Positions 51,986 to 63,861 of a stretch of DNA of 64,000 bases are shown in pieces. The position numbers were made by a program, and so were the translations under genes. How positions within the stretch are numbered: position 1 is the first letter of the stretch; each line of letters begins with the position of its first letter. Below the pieces are notes generated by a model. That model searched no databases and was not told the DNA's origin. It was given only the letters and a program-made list of their open reading frames with translations. This stretch comes from Siderastrea radians (lineage: Eukaryota; Cnidaria; Anthozoa; Scleractinia; Rhizangiidae), in NCBI GenBank assembly GCA_964017195.1, contig OZ024887.1, positions 6,207,959 through 6,271,958 of the forward strand, given 5' to 3'.

Positions 51986-52891
51986 CTGCGGACGTAGATG
52001 AAGATTATTAAATTTCCTTTTCCAGTACATGAGCTAATTTAAAACTTTTGTAAGCACTGGATCATCATAGGGATCAGGAAAGCTTGTCACTTCGCGAGAG
52101 ATTCTAACCAGAGGTTTTGAATACCAGAGGCATCTTTGCATTTAAGCCAATAAACTCGGCTTTACAAGTTGTTCTGCATGATCTGTTTTGTTTTGTATTT
52201 TTGTTTTCTTTAGCACCTTTGATTTACTTTTATTTTAGCTAAAACACTAGCAAAGAAAATAAATAAAAAGCCAGCGATGAAAAAGCCTTACGAATAAAGT
52301 TCTGTCAGCCGGATAAGATGGCTTACAACGGGATAACTGGAGTAGCAGATAAGGTAGACACGTTGAACTAGAGAAGAAGCCAGTGATACAGGTTTGATAC
52401 AGGTCTGTAATAGTCCTTGCTTTAGAATTAAAGAAGTTACAAAATGTTTAGCTTAGTACGTTACTGCATGAGCTTGCAAAAAAAGCAACTGATTTGGTTC
52501 CTTAATGGCAGATTGATCAACAAGAAAGATTTTTTAACCCTTAAATTTTTTTTAAACTGTTGAGCAAACAGATTGAGATGTTGACACAGATGGTTGACCT
52601 GAAGTAGCAGCTGCATATAATATAAACCATTATGTTCTGCCCCAGAGAGAATAACCTCCGCGCTAATGTCTTTCATTACCTTCCTCTCTAAGGAGAAATA
52701 AGAAAGGTTTGCGTGAATTTATAAATAGTACTTGTGGACAGAAGTCTTCAGTTCGTTTTGGTCTGTAATGGAGCGTTCTTACTAAATTCTCCAGAAAATT
52801 GTGATGTCTTGGTCTTCATGCACGTTTCTTTTTAAAAGCGTAGCTTGACACCCAAAACATAATTGTTAGTACTGGGCTTCAAATCGTCTAC

Positions 52892-55800
52892 CTTAAATCT
52901 GACGCGGTCATTTGTCTGAAACTCAACATCAAGAGTGAGTTCATCGATGTCTTGCCCATAAATGGTTGCAGAGGAGCGTCGTATCAGTGTAGCCTGGTAA
53001 CCTAGCTTTGTATCTCTGACATCGCCTTCTATCTTGTATGCACCTCTGTAGGATTCTGGAAAGAAGCACGAAGGAACACCCTGCAAGCAAAAATAATCAT
53101 TTTGTTACTTTCTCGTAAACAATACCTACCAACTGAATATTTCCAGAAATTTCTGCTTTATAAAAAATCTGCGTTTTGCGCGATTACATAACATCAGAGT
53201 TTACTGATGGTCGTTTGTTCGCCCAAAGTTCAAGAAAACGTCATTTTGCAAAATACTGAAGCACAACCAGGTACTGATATTGGCAAGTGCTGCAGAGAGT
53301 GTTTCGTTTGAATGGTCACTGATGCCATTTAGAAATTTATTTATTCAAATATTTATTTGATTCACAGACCAAAGAATAAAGCCGCATCACATGAGTCAAG
53401 TTTGGCTCTGGGAGTAGAAGGGCTAAGCCTCGGATCCAACAACAACACTTTTCAGGCATTCTCAATTACAAATGGTATTGCACAGGAAAAAAAGGTACAA
53501 GAGAAAAGAAGCAAAATCGATTAATTAACAAATCCTGTATCTACTGATTCGCTTCTTAAAGTAACCTAATTTTTTTACAAATGAAAGCATCAATGCATGC
53601 AATGCTATTCAGAAAAGAAATACAATTTTATGGTGAGCATTTAAAGAATCGAAATCGGAATATTCACTAATAATATCATCCATTAAAGTTTTTCTAATTG
53701 TATCATATCTGTTGCAAGATAAGAGGAAATGTAGTTCGATTTTAACTTCATTTGGGCTGCAGTATTCAACTTTAATGTACCGTGACCGGGCTGGCTCGAT
53801 TACCGAGATCTCGCCTCATCGCTGTTTTCTTTGTAAAAAATTCGATGTGTTCGTAAAAAAGAAGGGCTGGCCTGGTTCCCTAGATCTCGAGATCTCGGTA
53901 ACCGGGCTGGAAAATTTTCATACATGAACAGGTCAGCCCGGTTACCGGGATGAAAAAAAAAAGTTCTAATAAGCATGCGTTTTTGTCGAAGGAGAGCGAA
54001 GTTAGCATCATTCCGGCCTTTTTCAAGACTTTTTTTTATTGCAAAAATGATTTCTTGATGCTGAATGAGTACAGATGACATAATTTTCAGAATTACTGCG
54101 TAGAGAAAATTAACTGAATGTGTTCGTACACGCGATCACGTACAGAATTTCATCCGGGTAACCGGGGTGAAATCAGACGACAAAATTCGTCCCTGGCTAA
54201 CCGGGCGGGATCATATGAAGAGGCCCTAAATCACGTCCGAACCTGTTGAATGATGAAAAAACAAGTTTTGTTCCGTACAATTTGAGACGGCAAGCGATCA
54301 CTCGAAGCTATCCAATCTTACGACACAAGGCGGGAAACATCAAATTGACGAAGTTGTAAGTAAAATATCAAAAATGACAGGAATTATGGTTAAGGTCAGA
54401 CATTATCTGTCTCTCAAAACTTTTAAGGCAATTTATTACACTATGGTATACCCGTTCTTGACATATTGCATAATTATTTGGACGAGCACTTATCCAACCA
54501 GGCTGAAACCATTATTCGTGATTCAGAAAAAGATAGTTAGAATCATGACTTTTGCAAAATATAATGAAGAATCTAGACCACTATTCCTAAAACATACCTT
54601 ACTGCACTATTTATGGACTCATATTCTAATCACAACCTGCCGAATTATTTCATTAATTACTTTACATAAACAAAGAAATACACAGTCATGACACTCGATC
54701 TGCATCAAAAATATATATTGATTTATATAGGAGGACAAATTATGGGAAATTTTCTTTAAAATTTAGGGGAGCACAAATATGGAGCGAGTGACCCAAGGAA
54801 TTAAGAATATTACAATCATATAATTCTTTTAAAATCAACTGTAATACGTAGACTATACTCCATTTCTAGGTAACCCGTTAGAAATAGACTCAGTAATAAA
54901 ATCCATCTGCTGTTTTGAAATCAGATTATTGAACTGAGGGGATCTCCTCAGAAAAGCCCAACAGAGCTTGCTAAGATCTCCTGCCATCATGATATTTAGC
55001 AGATATGTATGTATTTACGTAGAAGAAGCAAATGAAGGCAAATTCTTCTTAGGGAGGCAAGCGATATTAGACTCACAAGAGGCTGCCACATGCTTGTCAC
55101 ATGATTCTATTTCGAAACGAACGCCTGTTTCTGCCCCAGGGGAGGTACTCCGGATTTCAAGCGACGGGGAGGAGTGAAGGATTTTTGGGGAGATTGAATT
55201 CACGATTTCGGGATTTTTTTGGGTAAGAGAATTTTGGCAAGTATTTTATTTTTTGGTAGTTTGATTTTAGTAAGGATTTTGTTGGGTACTAAAAAAATGG
55301 GAAGAATCATGATAAAAAAAATTGTTACGGTACTTAGTGTTGTGTTAGGGATGCATGTATGCAAGACACGCAACTTGTCTTTATCATGTTTATTGTCATC
55401 TATTCCCTTTTGGGTATTATTAGGCTCTGAAATTCAGCATGGCATTTCTTTGGGGGTTTTATTTCTGTTCAAGAGATTTTTTTTGGGTTTCGCTTAAAAC
55501 CCGAGAGACTTTTTTGGGTTTTCATTCATGTCCCTAGTCACACCTCACAGACACTTGAAATCCGGAGTACACCCCTAGGGTTTCTGTGCCACGTATGTGC
55601 TGAATTCTAAAAACATAAAAATTGTGATATTCAAATCTTTTACCTTCTAATTCTTTTTTGGTTTTGGCCAGGCAAATTGATTTTACTGCCACTCCTGGAT
55701 GGACCATCACTACAAAGTCAATCTAAAGTTAAGAGGGGCCCGGAGCTATATTTTAAAATCAAAATCTATAGAAATGATGGTGCAAGAGCTTTTACTGATC

Positions 55801-56164
55801 CCGTAAAGCAACTCGACTTGTTTATCGACTTATAATGCTACTGCTTAGATTTAAAAACCAACAACATGTGAATCTTTAAGAAAAACCTTACTCCCATGAA
55901 ATAGCTTTCCGGGCCCGAAAAGTTATCGGGACTTTTGGGAAACGGGCCCCAGGATCGCCACCTCAGTTAGACTTCAGATAACGTTACTACCTCTACACTT
56001 GTTTCCTCCCATGTGCATCCGCGAGATTCGCAAAGAGTCTGGTTTCCATTTTCAGGATAACAGTCGATTTTGTCCTGATCAGCGACGTGTTCGGTAAAGA
56101 CTGGAGTCAGCAGCAACAGATCAAGTAGGAGAAGAAGCAACGCTAGTTTCAGGAGAGTCGCCAT
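52892..56164 (-). CDS. GH31 copy A exons 1-2: signal peptide and trefoil domain
   Basis: Exon 1 (55991-56164) starts MATLLK followed by a leucine-rich core (LALLLLLLDLLLLTPVF), then the trefoil cysteines in IDCYPENGNQTLCESRGCTW. Exon 2 (52892-53080) continues GVPSCFFPESYRGAYKIEGD and ends VRFK at a GTAGAC donor. The ATG at 56164 is preferred over one at 56179 because copy B has a stop in the matching upstream frame while MA(A/T)LLK is conserved. Intron 1 ends resemble those of copy B, which shows recent common origin. Confidence 0.85.
53335..53480 (-). mobile_element. LINE 3'-tail-like fragment
   Basis: The minus strand shows GCTTAGCCCTTCTACTCCCA, TTTATTCTTTGGTCTGTGAA and a short TATTTGAATAAAT tail, in the style of a CR1/L2-type 3' end. 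No coding part is attached. Low certainty. Confidence 0.3.
53778..54212. repeat. Cluster of GGTAACCGGGCTGG-type repeats
   Basis: ACCGGGCTGG-like phrases occur near 53782, 53899, 53934 (inverted), 54150 and 54198, together with AGATCTCG palindromes. This looks like one or more decayed MITEs; the ends are not resolved. Confidence 0.5.
54374..54840 (+). mobile_element. Non-LTR retrotransposon (LINE) RT C-terminal fragment
   Basis: LKTFKAIYYTMVYPFLTYCI, IIWTSTYPTRLKPLFVIQKK and IVRIMTFAKYNEESRPLF are the C-terminal tail that follows the reverse transcriptase in CR1/Jockey-like LINEs. The frame stops at 54691, and further family-like coding (YGKFSLKFRGAQIW) follows in another frame to about 54840. 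Only the 3' end of the element is present, in GH31 A intron 1. Confidence 0.75.
55134..55580. mobile_element. 447-bp MITE with 6-bp target duplication
   Basis: The ends CCCCAGGGGAGGTACTCCGG and the complement of CCCTAGGGGTGTACTCCGG pair, continuing through ATTTCAAG. TTTCTG lies on both sides (55128-55133 and 55581-55586). The interior is rich in GGGATTTTTTTGGG-like phrases. Confidence 0.8.
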
Positions 56165-56296
56165 ATCTCCTCCCAGCACAGCGCAACTGAAGTGATTAGC
56201 TTCACAGCCAGGCTGATATCAACCTGTGCATGTGAACAGCCTGCGTTGTCGGTACCCGAAGCCAGAAGCTTTTGAGATTTTTTGGATGTTAATATG

Positions 56297-56451
56297 TAAC
56301 CTAAGTATCAGCCTTTTTCGGGTGGTGGTGGTGGGGGAGGGGGAAGGGTTAGCAGAAGACGGAAAAAAGGCGAGAAACCGTTCCCCTTCCTCCCCCCTCC
56401 CCTTCGTTTTTTTTTCTTTCTCCCCCTAGGGAAGGCCTGATACTCAGGTTA
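56297..56451. mobile_element. 155-bp MITE upstream of GH31 copy A
   Basis: TAACCTAAGTATCAGCCTTT at the left pairs with AAGGCCTGATACTCAGGTTA at the right; the interior is G-rich and then T/C-rich. It lies about 130 bp upstream of the GH31 A start codon. A short segment just before it (CCGAAGCCAGAAGCTTTTGA) also occurs inverted at 19420-19441. Confidence 0.65.
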
Positions 56452-57016
56452 GTAAAAATTTAAATATGTTTATTACCGAATTTGCCTCGATTTTGTCACC
56501 CTCGAATCGAGGCCCTTGATTTCCAGGCGTAGTCAATCGATTCAGGAAGGAAGCACACCATTTTAACGTTGGAACCCTAAAGAACACTCGACTCCCGTTG
56601 ATAAAGTGGGATGTGGAAAATTCTTGTTTCGTGTAGAAAGCCACGTTTTTGTGTAGATGGAGAGTCGAAAGCAAGTGAAGCTAAATTCCCTTGAATAATT
56701 TGCAGCCGATACTTTTCTCAGAATATTTCAAGCAATTCCTGGAAACTATTCGGTAAAATAAATTGGATACTTTGTTGGCCTGGGGATTCATTTTGTTGTA
56801 TTTATTTCATTGATAGAATTTTGCAGTTATTTGGAATTCGGGGGAAAATGTGGAAACGTCGCGTTTTATAGATCTAATTTTGATCCCGGAATGGCCTTGG
56901 TGAACGTTTACACGATAAACTAAATCAGGTAACTCGATGCATGGACCACTTGGACAAACAGTAGCGAGGTGAAGCCGGATCTTGGTGTAGATCAGGATCA
57001 GCAATGTTGAATAAAA

Positions 57017-58359
57017 CAAAAATCCAATTGCAAGGCTGATCGGACAGCTAAGAAGGGTAATAATTTTATTGCCCAATATTTCGGTGAGACAAAACTCACC
57101 TTCATCAGGGGCTGTAAAAGCTAAGTAAAAATCGAATGAAACGGTTAAAAGATTTAAGATGATTAAAATGAAAAGATTAAATATGATTGGTTGACAAACA
57201 TAGAAAGCGGAAACGTGACTAACAGCTTTTTTTTAAAAATAGAAATAGATTAAGTTTCATCTCGTCCGTTTATTCCGTGCGGTTTAAGTGTCTTGCCCTT
57301 TGAAATCAAAAATGCTTCTCTGGCTTTACGAATGCTGTCCCTGTTCGAGTGAATGAGTTCTATGTCGTTGATGGAATGGCCAGGGAGAATGAAGTGATCT
57401 GAAACGGCGGTAGGTTGATCAATGTGACGAAGGGTGATGGCTTTTTCGATTGCGCATCTGTGTTCCCCAAATCTGTCGCTGAGTTGACGTTTAGTTTCTC
57501 CAATGTATTGTACCTTGCATCTGGAGCACTGTACCATATATATGAGATTGGAAGATGAGCAAGAGATGTGATGTAGAATTTGCCTTTGTTCGTTAGTGGA
57601 GAAGAAGGTGTAAAACGTGGTTCCCTCTGTAATGAAAGGACATGTTTTGCACCTACTTCTGTTACAGCGGAAAGCTCCAGGTGTTTTGGGGGGTGGTCTG
57701 CGGTGTGTGGCTCTGACTAGAATGTCACGTAGGTTGTTGCAACGGCGGTATGATATGAGAGGAGGAGAAGGGAATGCTGCTTTGCATCGCTGTGAAGAAC
57801 GAAGAATGTTTAGGTTGTTGAAAATGATTTGACGTATGTTAGGAAGGGCTGGATTAAATGTTACTACAAACGGGATTCTGTTATTCTCTTGTTTCGTAGA
57901 TGTTTCGAGGGCTTTGCTGCGTGGAATTTGACGCACTTTCTCCATTTCTTCTTTAAGAAAACGGTGTTGATATCCTCTCTTGATTAAATGTGTTGTGAGT
58001 GCGTTGGAACGTGTGTTAAAGAACTCATCCGCTGAACAAATTCTTCTTAGTCGTAAGGCCATGCTGAACGGGATTGATTGTTTGGTGTGAGATGGGTGGC
58101 AGGATGATTTAAGGAGATACTGATGTTTGTCTGTAGGCTTAACATAAAGCCTTAACATACACATTTCCGCTTTCTATGTTTGTCAACCAATCATATTTAA
58201 TCTTTTCATTTTAATCATTTTAAATCTTGTAACCGTTTCATTCGATTTTTACTTAGCTTTTACAGCCCCTGATGAAGGTGAGTTTTGTCTCACCGAAATA
58301 TTGGGCAATAAAATTATTACCCTTCTTAGCTGTCCGATCAGCCTTGCAATTGGTTTTTT
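57017..58359 (-). mobile_element. Penelope-like fragment bounded by inverted 3' ends
   Basis: The minus frame 57250-58164 encodes the end of a PLE protein. It has an RT-end segment (RLYVKPTDKHQYLLKSSCHP), a CNRSRCKTCPF cysteine motif and the GIY-YIG domain (NLIYMVQCSRCKVQYIGET, then LSDRFGEHR), ending TLKPHGINGRDE. The normal 3' region follows at 57017-57214. The same about 195 bp recur in opposite orientation at 58164-58359, directly before the coding piece. Each copy holds CTGATGA, a GGTGAG/CTCACC stem and GAAA, a hammerhead-like core (58269-58298 on plus; its mirror near 57079-57108 on minus). Confidence 0.85.
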
Positions 58360-59394
58360 GTTTACACGATAAAGCTGGGATTGAATGCGATTCGTTTTTT
58401 TTTTTAAGTAAAGCCGTTCTTATCTGAGTAAACGCTTTTTTCAAGGAAAGCAGTCCCCCCCTGAGTAAAAGATTTGCCTAAAAATAATTGTTGTACTTTG
58501 TTGTCCGTTCTTCCATTGAAGATTTTTTTGGCAAACCATCTGTACTCGTCACGTATGTGTCACGGAACGTCACTAATGTCCGTCATGGGTACGTGACCGT
58601 CACGCGTTTTACCTCGAGGACGTCTGTTGTCTTTATAAAAGAAAATTCTCTTGCGGCCGTTCATTTTCTCCTGTGGACGATTGTGCCAAGATTTTTTTTC
58701 GAAACACAGGCTAGGCTCGGCTGAGCTATAAACAAAACATATCTGACGAGCGAATACCCAGGAGACATTGCGCCGGAAGAGGTGTAATGCGCGAACCCGA
58801 AGTGTTGTGTGGCCTCGTGAAGCTATAAAGGCGATTTTGTTAGTATAATTCTTTGTTAGTTAATCATCGTGTCCATAAAACACGTTGTTAAAAGGTTTTT
58901 CAAAGGCATCAGAAAACTCGCTGGTTCGTTTTTACCGAAAGATTACGTCGGTGTTTCGAGGTAAAGCGAATAAAACCATCTACGCATCATTTGCTACAGA
59001 ACAATAGCACCTTTTCGCAGCTGCAGAAGCAGAAGCAGAAGGATAAACCAATCACAGTGCTCGTTCCCACGCTTTGTGATTGGTTTAGTCCTTCCGCTTC
59101 TGCTTACGTCTCCGACAATTTGGTTTTCACTAGATCTTGAGCGACGGGAGCGTAGGCGCAATAGGAAACTCTGCTTACGACTCCGTTGTTCAGTTGTTTG
59201 ATTTTCACTAGATCGTAACGCTCTACGCTTCTGATTACGACTCCGACTCCGACTCTGTCGCCAGTGAAAACCAGTCTTTAGCTCAGAAAGTGGAGTGCCT
59301 TTGATGGTAGCCGTGACAATAGCTGTAACCTTACCTGTCTTCATAAACGCTTATGACCTGATAAGGATAGCAGGATAGCACCAGGATACCAGGA
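58360..59394. other. Gene-free stretch with simple and dispersed repeats
   Basis: A half copy of the fold-back MITE of 19176-19394 lies near 58617-58660. At 59015-59275 a repeat of CTTCTGCTTACG/GACTCCGAC phrases with TTTTCACTAGATC occurs in two or three diverged units. At 59355-59400 AGGATAGCACC/AGGATACC forms a short satellite that cuts into the SDR copy B exon 2. No gene is supported. Confidence 0.5.
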
Positions 59395-60360
59395 TAGCAG
59401 GTTTGCACCATGTTGGAGTAACCGATTACGTTCCCTCCCAAAACTCTATCCCAGTCTTCTCTTGAAGAGTACAAGCCTGTTGAAAACTAAATCATTTAGA
59501 AAACCACGTTGGATCCTCATTATATTTTAGTACAACTTGAGTTCTGATTTATAGCTTGTGAGCTCTCGTAAAATTCACACACTGACGAAACGCACACACC
59601 TATCAAGAGTAGATGAGCTATCACCGTGACTATAGTTGACGCATTAGCGCTTGCATGCCAAAAACGCCACTTAATTAGCCGTTTTTGGCCGTTTCGCTAC
59701 TTTTAGCTTACCATGGTGCTTTTTTTCCCTGTTATGCACTCCTTTGCGTGACTTTCGTTGTAACACGATTCACATCGAGTCTATGTAAGAGCCTTTGTTA
59801 GTAGCCGTGAGAATAGCTGTGACCTTTTGGTTTTAGTTTACTAGACCTTTGCAAGTTTAAATAAAAAATTTCCTCTCCTTGTTGCCGGGCCCCCTTCCCT
59901 ATTTACACAAAAAGGTATGGTTTTTTAGCTCGCATTTAGAAATATAAGAAATTCAGCCTTTTTCAGCAGTTCAGATATTGGCCCATATTACCGTCATTAC
60001 CACTTTCATACGCTCTCCGACTCACCTTTCTGTGGAATTGCAATCGCTGCGTTATTCACCAGAAAATGAATTTTCCTTCGTGTTCGTCGCCAACTTTCTT
60101 CACCACTTCCACACACTGTTCTTTAACGGATACATCCACGCGATAAAACTTGACATTTATACACCCAGCCGCTGTGAATTCAGACTGCATTTGATTACCA
60201 GCTGATTCGTTAATATCAAACACTGCTACTGTAGCTCCGTCGTTCACAAATCTGTGCACAGTCGTTGGATCCCCAATGCTCCACCAGTTGTGATAGCAAC
60301 CTTACCAGTAAATCGTCCTTTGGTGTATTCAGAGTCTAACGGAGGCTTTGACAGAGCCAT
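59395..60360 (-). pseudogene. Short-chain dehydrogenase pseudogene copy B (exons 1-2)
   Basis: The ATG at 60360 and MALSKP start match copy A. Then the Rossmann turn is ruined: GGASGIG is changed at the bases GCATTGGGGATCCAACGA, and four bases are deleted just after. The frame recovers as HRFVNDGATVAVFDINESAG (60259 down), takes a small insertion (AAGCINVKFY), and loses one A near GGAAAATTC, giving a stop soon after at KFIFW. An exon 2 homologue at 59395-59475 reads SSREDWDRVLGGNVIGYSNM and is then replaced by the AGGATACC satellite. No exons 3-4 follow. It is clearly non-functional. Confidence 0.85.
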
Positions 60361-60525
60361 CGCTGTGCGCGGCTAATATTGCGAAAGCCTCATGGGTCCC
60401 TCAGTGAGAAGCACTATATTGTGTGACGGTACCGATGACAGATTCTCGCGTGATTGTTACTCGACAAACAAACATTATTTAAATCATCTCACGAGGTCTC
60501 CAGTTGCGCTGTGCTGTGAGGAAAT
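60361..60525. promoter_or_regulatory. Short head-to-head interval between SDR B and GH31 B
   Basis: Only 165 bp separate the two divergent ATGs (60360 minus, 60526 plus). If the pair was once transcribed, this interval must hold both 5' UTRs and the GH31 B promoter. No TATA box is obvious. The 30 bp before the GH31 ATG (CAGTTGCGCTGTGCTG) are shared with copy A. The promoter role is inferred from position alone. Confidence 0.4.
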
Positions 60526-63500
60526 ATGGCGGCCCTCTTGAAGCAAGCGTTGCTTCTTCTCTTTCTTGATCTGTTGCTGTTGCCTCCAGTCTTTACCGAA
60601 CATGTCGCTGATCAGGACAAAATCGACTGTTATCCTGAAAATGGAAACCAGACTCTTTGCGAATCTCGCGGATGCACATGGGAGGAAACAAGTGCAGAGG
60701 TAGTAACGTTAAATTAATTTTATTATAAAGTGGGGAACCTCTTGACTTTAGTTTGATTTTGTAGCGACATTTTATCCAGAAGAAGCACTAAGATTAATTT
60801 GTCTAACCAAAAATTAAAAAGAAAAAAAAGGGTGAAAGATTTTAAATATCACAATTTTATGCGTTTATTCAGCATATAATCGTGGCATAGAAACAGCTGA
60901 CAAGCTTGTGGCAGCCTCTTGTGAGTCTAATATCACTTGCCCGATCGCTTGTCGTCTGAAATAAACTGCTCGAAACTAAACTGCTTTATTTTTCTCATTT
61001 AACAGGTTTGGACTGGTAAGTGAATCGATTTCTGGACAGTGTTCGTGAACATGTATATTACACTAGACTCGTAGCCTGCGGTAAAGGCCTCTTTCGCGGA
61101 CGTGCTAGATTGCGTGCGTGCACCAACTTGGATTAGCAAGAAACGTATAGGGCTCAAAGGATTGGAAGAGGGTGGGATTATGGGGCGGGGAAAAAAAAAC
61201 CCCTCCTCCACCCCCTCACTTATCTTTAAGTAGTGACTTCTCCCTTTCTCCAAATCCAACATGGCGGCTTGAAGAACGAAATAAATGTTAGCGCTTTGCC
61301 GCTCAAAATACTCCTGCACGGTTGGCTAGTAGACTCGCGGCTCTTTTAATAACGCTATAAGAACCATTAGCAGTTCTCGAGTTACGTCTTCAGGTGTGTC
61401 TTTTAAATAGGATCAGTACCGACTCAAAGAACATTCGCAGATACTGTTGCCGTTTGCCACAAGTTTAAAAGGCGCTAGGTTGTAAAAAAAAAAAAACAGA
61501 AAATCAAATACACTGTAGTCAGTCACCTAAAGACGGATCTATGTCAAAAATTTTAGAAGAAAGAGGGGATGTTTCTTTTTCATTTTTCTTTTTCCTGGTT
61601 ACTTATATAAGGCAATAAGGAGAGTTTTTCGCTCTAAATCCGGTGAGGTGGTTTATCTCTCAGATGAGATGATTACGTTTGAGAATTAATTTTCATTCCT
61701 ACACATTAAAAAGTAAACAATCTATTTTGTTTAACCGTTAGTGTGACATTACCGTGTTTACTTGCGGCCTCATAAGAAGATTGTAAGGGTGGATTATTTT
61801 GCAGCCTACGCGTATTGCTATCGCTTTTGCACGTGCTATTTTTTTAGCAAAAAGGAAAAAATAACACGTACAAAAGCGCCAGCTATACACCGAAAGTTGC
61901 AAATAAATCCACTCTCGGCCCTAAATTTCATTGTTCTCTTTTAAAAGGAATGAACAAAAGGATGACAGCGATCTTTCCTTCAATGATCATGACAGTTAAT
62001 CAGGATGACCTTGATAGGATTGCTAAAAATCTTTGTTAATCACTTGATACTGAAGTAACAAACTTTGCAGGTAAAGCTCTGTTTAAGCAAGACAAAGAAG
62101 TCTCCAGTGCATCACTAGAAAAACGATCTCAGCTCTTATTAGCAATAACAAGAAAGGTCAAGGTGCAGTGAGTTTAATTTGGCTCAATTTGTCTCGCAAT
62201 TTGTCTCAATATGACTGGTTTACCCTTGCCGTTATCACTGTTGCCGTGACGCTGGCCATTCGACCGAGGAAATCCGGCACACCTTACTAAAGGAACTTTC
62301 CGCTGAAACTTAATTAAGCGACTTTTTTGTTATCATTCTTTTGAGGATCCTGCTAAACGGATTCAACAATACCATTCAATACCGTTCAACGCGCCGTGTT
62401 ACTGAAAGCCGCGTTTGGCCACCCTTTTGAACGATGTTGAAAAAAGTGTATTCAACAATGCTGGATGATGTTGAATTCAAGGCCTAAGCCTTCACACGTC
62501 AAACTAATGTTGGCCAACTCGTGTTGGTAAACTCAAATTGGTGTGTGTGTACGACACAACAGCATGTTGGCAAATTGTTGACGAGAATAGAGACAAGTTC
62601 TATTTGTCGCCAACAGTTTGCCAACATGTTGTTTTATCGTTCACACACACAATAATTTTGAGTTTGCCGACACGAGTTGGCCAACATTAGTTTGACGTGT
62701 AAAAGGCCGCGTAACTCTTCTACTTCCAGTGCCACACTCGACTCATGTCAGCAGATTTACTCTTTGGACCGGCAATGAATTAAATCTCGGCCAATGGCAT
62801 GGCCATTCAGATGAAACACTTTCTAATGCCAGCACTTTCTAATACCAACACCTGGTTGTGTTTCAGTATTTTGCAAAATGGCATTTTCTTGAATTTTAGG
62901 TAAACAAACGACCATCACTAAATTCTGTTGTTCTGTAACTTTAGTCTGCTAAATCGCACAAAAAGCGCCGGAATATTTTTAAATAACGCAGAAATTTCTG
63001 GCAATATTCAGATGGAAGGTATTGTTCGCGAGAAAGTATAACAAAACGATCATTTTTGCTTGCAGGGTGTTCCTTCGTGCTTCTTTCCAACATCATACAA
63101 AGGTGGATACAAAATAGAAGGCGACGTCAGAGATACAAAGCTAGGTTACCAAGCTACCCTGAAACGACGCTCTTCTGCAACCATATATGGACAAGACATC
63201 GATGAACTCATTCTTGACGTTGAGTTTCAGACAGATGAGCGTGTCAGATTTAAGGTAGACGATCTGAAGCTTAGTACTAACAATTTTGCTTTGGATGTCA
63301 CGCAACGCTTTTAATCAGAACTAGACATTACAATAGGAATAAAAAGCAAACTGCGGTGACAGAACTTTATTCGTAAGGTGCAAATGAGTTATTTCATACA
63401 TCACTGCCTTTTTATTTATTTATTTATTTATTTATTTTCGTTTCCCATTAGCCTTAATTGAAATAACAGTAATTCAATGGTGCTAAAATAAAAGGTGCTA

Positions 63501-63861
63501 AAGTGAAAAAAAAAAATCAACAGATCATGCAGAACAACTTGAAAATCCGGGTTTATTTGTTTAAATGCAAAGACGCCTCTGGTATTTAAACCTGTGGTTA
63601 GAATCTCTCGCGAAAGCGAAGCTTTCCCGATTCCTTTGAGATCCAGTGCTTACAGAATATTTAATTAGTTCATACCTGGAAAAGGAAATTAAATAATCTT
63701 CTTTTACGTCCGCAGCTGTATGACTCCAAAAATAAAAGATATGAGGTACCAGTCCCGATGCCGAAGGCGAAGGAAAAGGCGTCAAACCCGAAGTACAAAG
63801 TTGAGTTCAAGAACGATCCTTTCTCCCTGAAGATACTACGAAAAGACAATGGTGCCGCACT
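60526..63861 (+). CDS. GH31 alpha-glucosidase (acid alpha-glucosidase/GAA-like), copy B, first three exons
   Basis: Exons 60526-60699, 63066-63254 and 63716-63861 have the same lengths (174, 189 and 146 bp), phases and donors (GTAGTA, GTAGAC, GTAAGT) as copy A; the rest lies beyond the window. The protein begins MAALLKQALLLLFLDLLLLP, a signal peptide, then the trefoil domain (IDCYPENGNQTLCESRGCTW and GVPSCFFPTSYKGGYKIEGD) and the N-terminal beta domain (LYDSKNKRYEVPVPMPK, VEFKNDPFSLKILRKDN). GAA-like enzymes hydrolyse alpha-1,4 glucan ends to glucose in lysosomes or the secretory path. No damage is visible in these exons, so this may be the working copy. Intron 1 holds two fold-back MITEs. 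Confidence 0.88.
61784..61917. mobile_element. 134-bp hairpin MITE in GH31 B intron 1
   Basis: AGGGTGGATTATTTTGCAGC pairs with GCAAATAAATCCACTCTCG, and CGCTTTTGCACGTG(C/T)TATTTT with its complement. The loop is near 61845. Confidence 0.7.
62481..62710. mobile_element. 230-bp fold-back MITE in GH31 B intron 1
   Basis: CACACGTCAAACTAATGTTG pairs with CAACATTAGTTTGACGTGT. The arms run about 100 bp and include GTGTGTGTGT/ACACACACA and GTTGGCAAA tracts. Confidence 0.75.
63408..63437. repeat. (TTTA)n microsatellite
   Basis: Roughly seven TTTA units in GH31 B intron 2. Confidence 0.85.
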
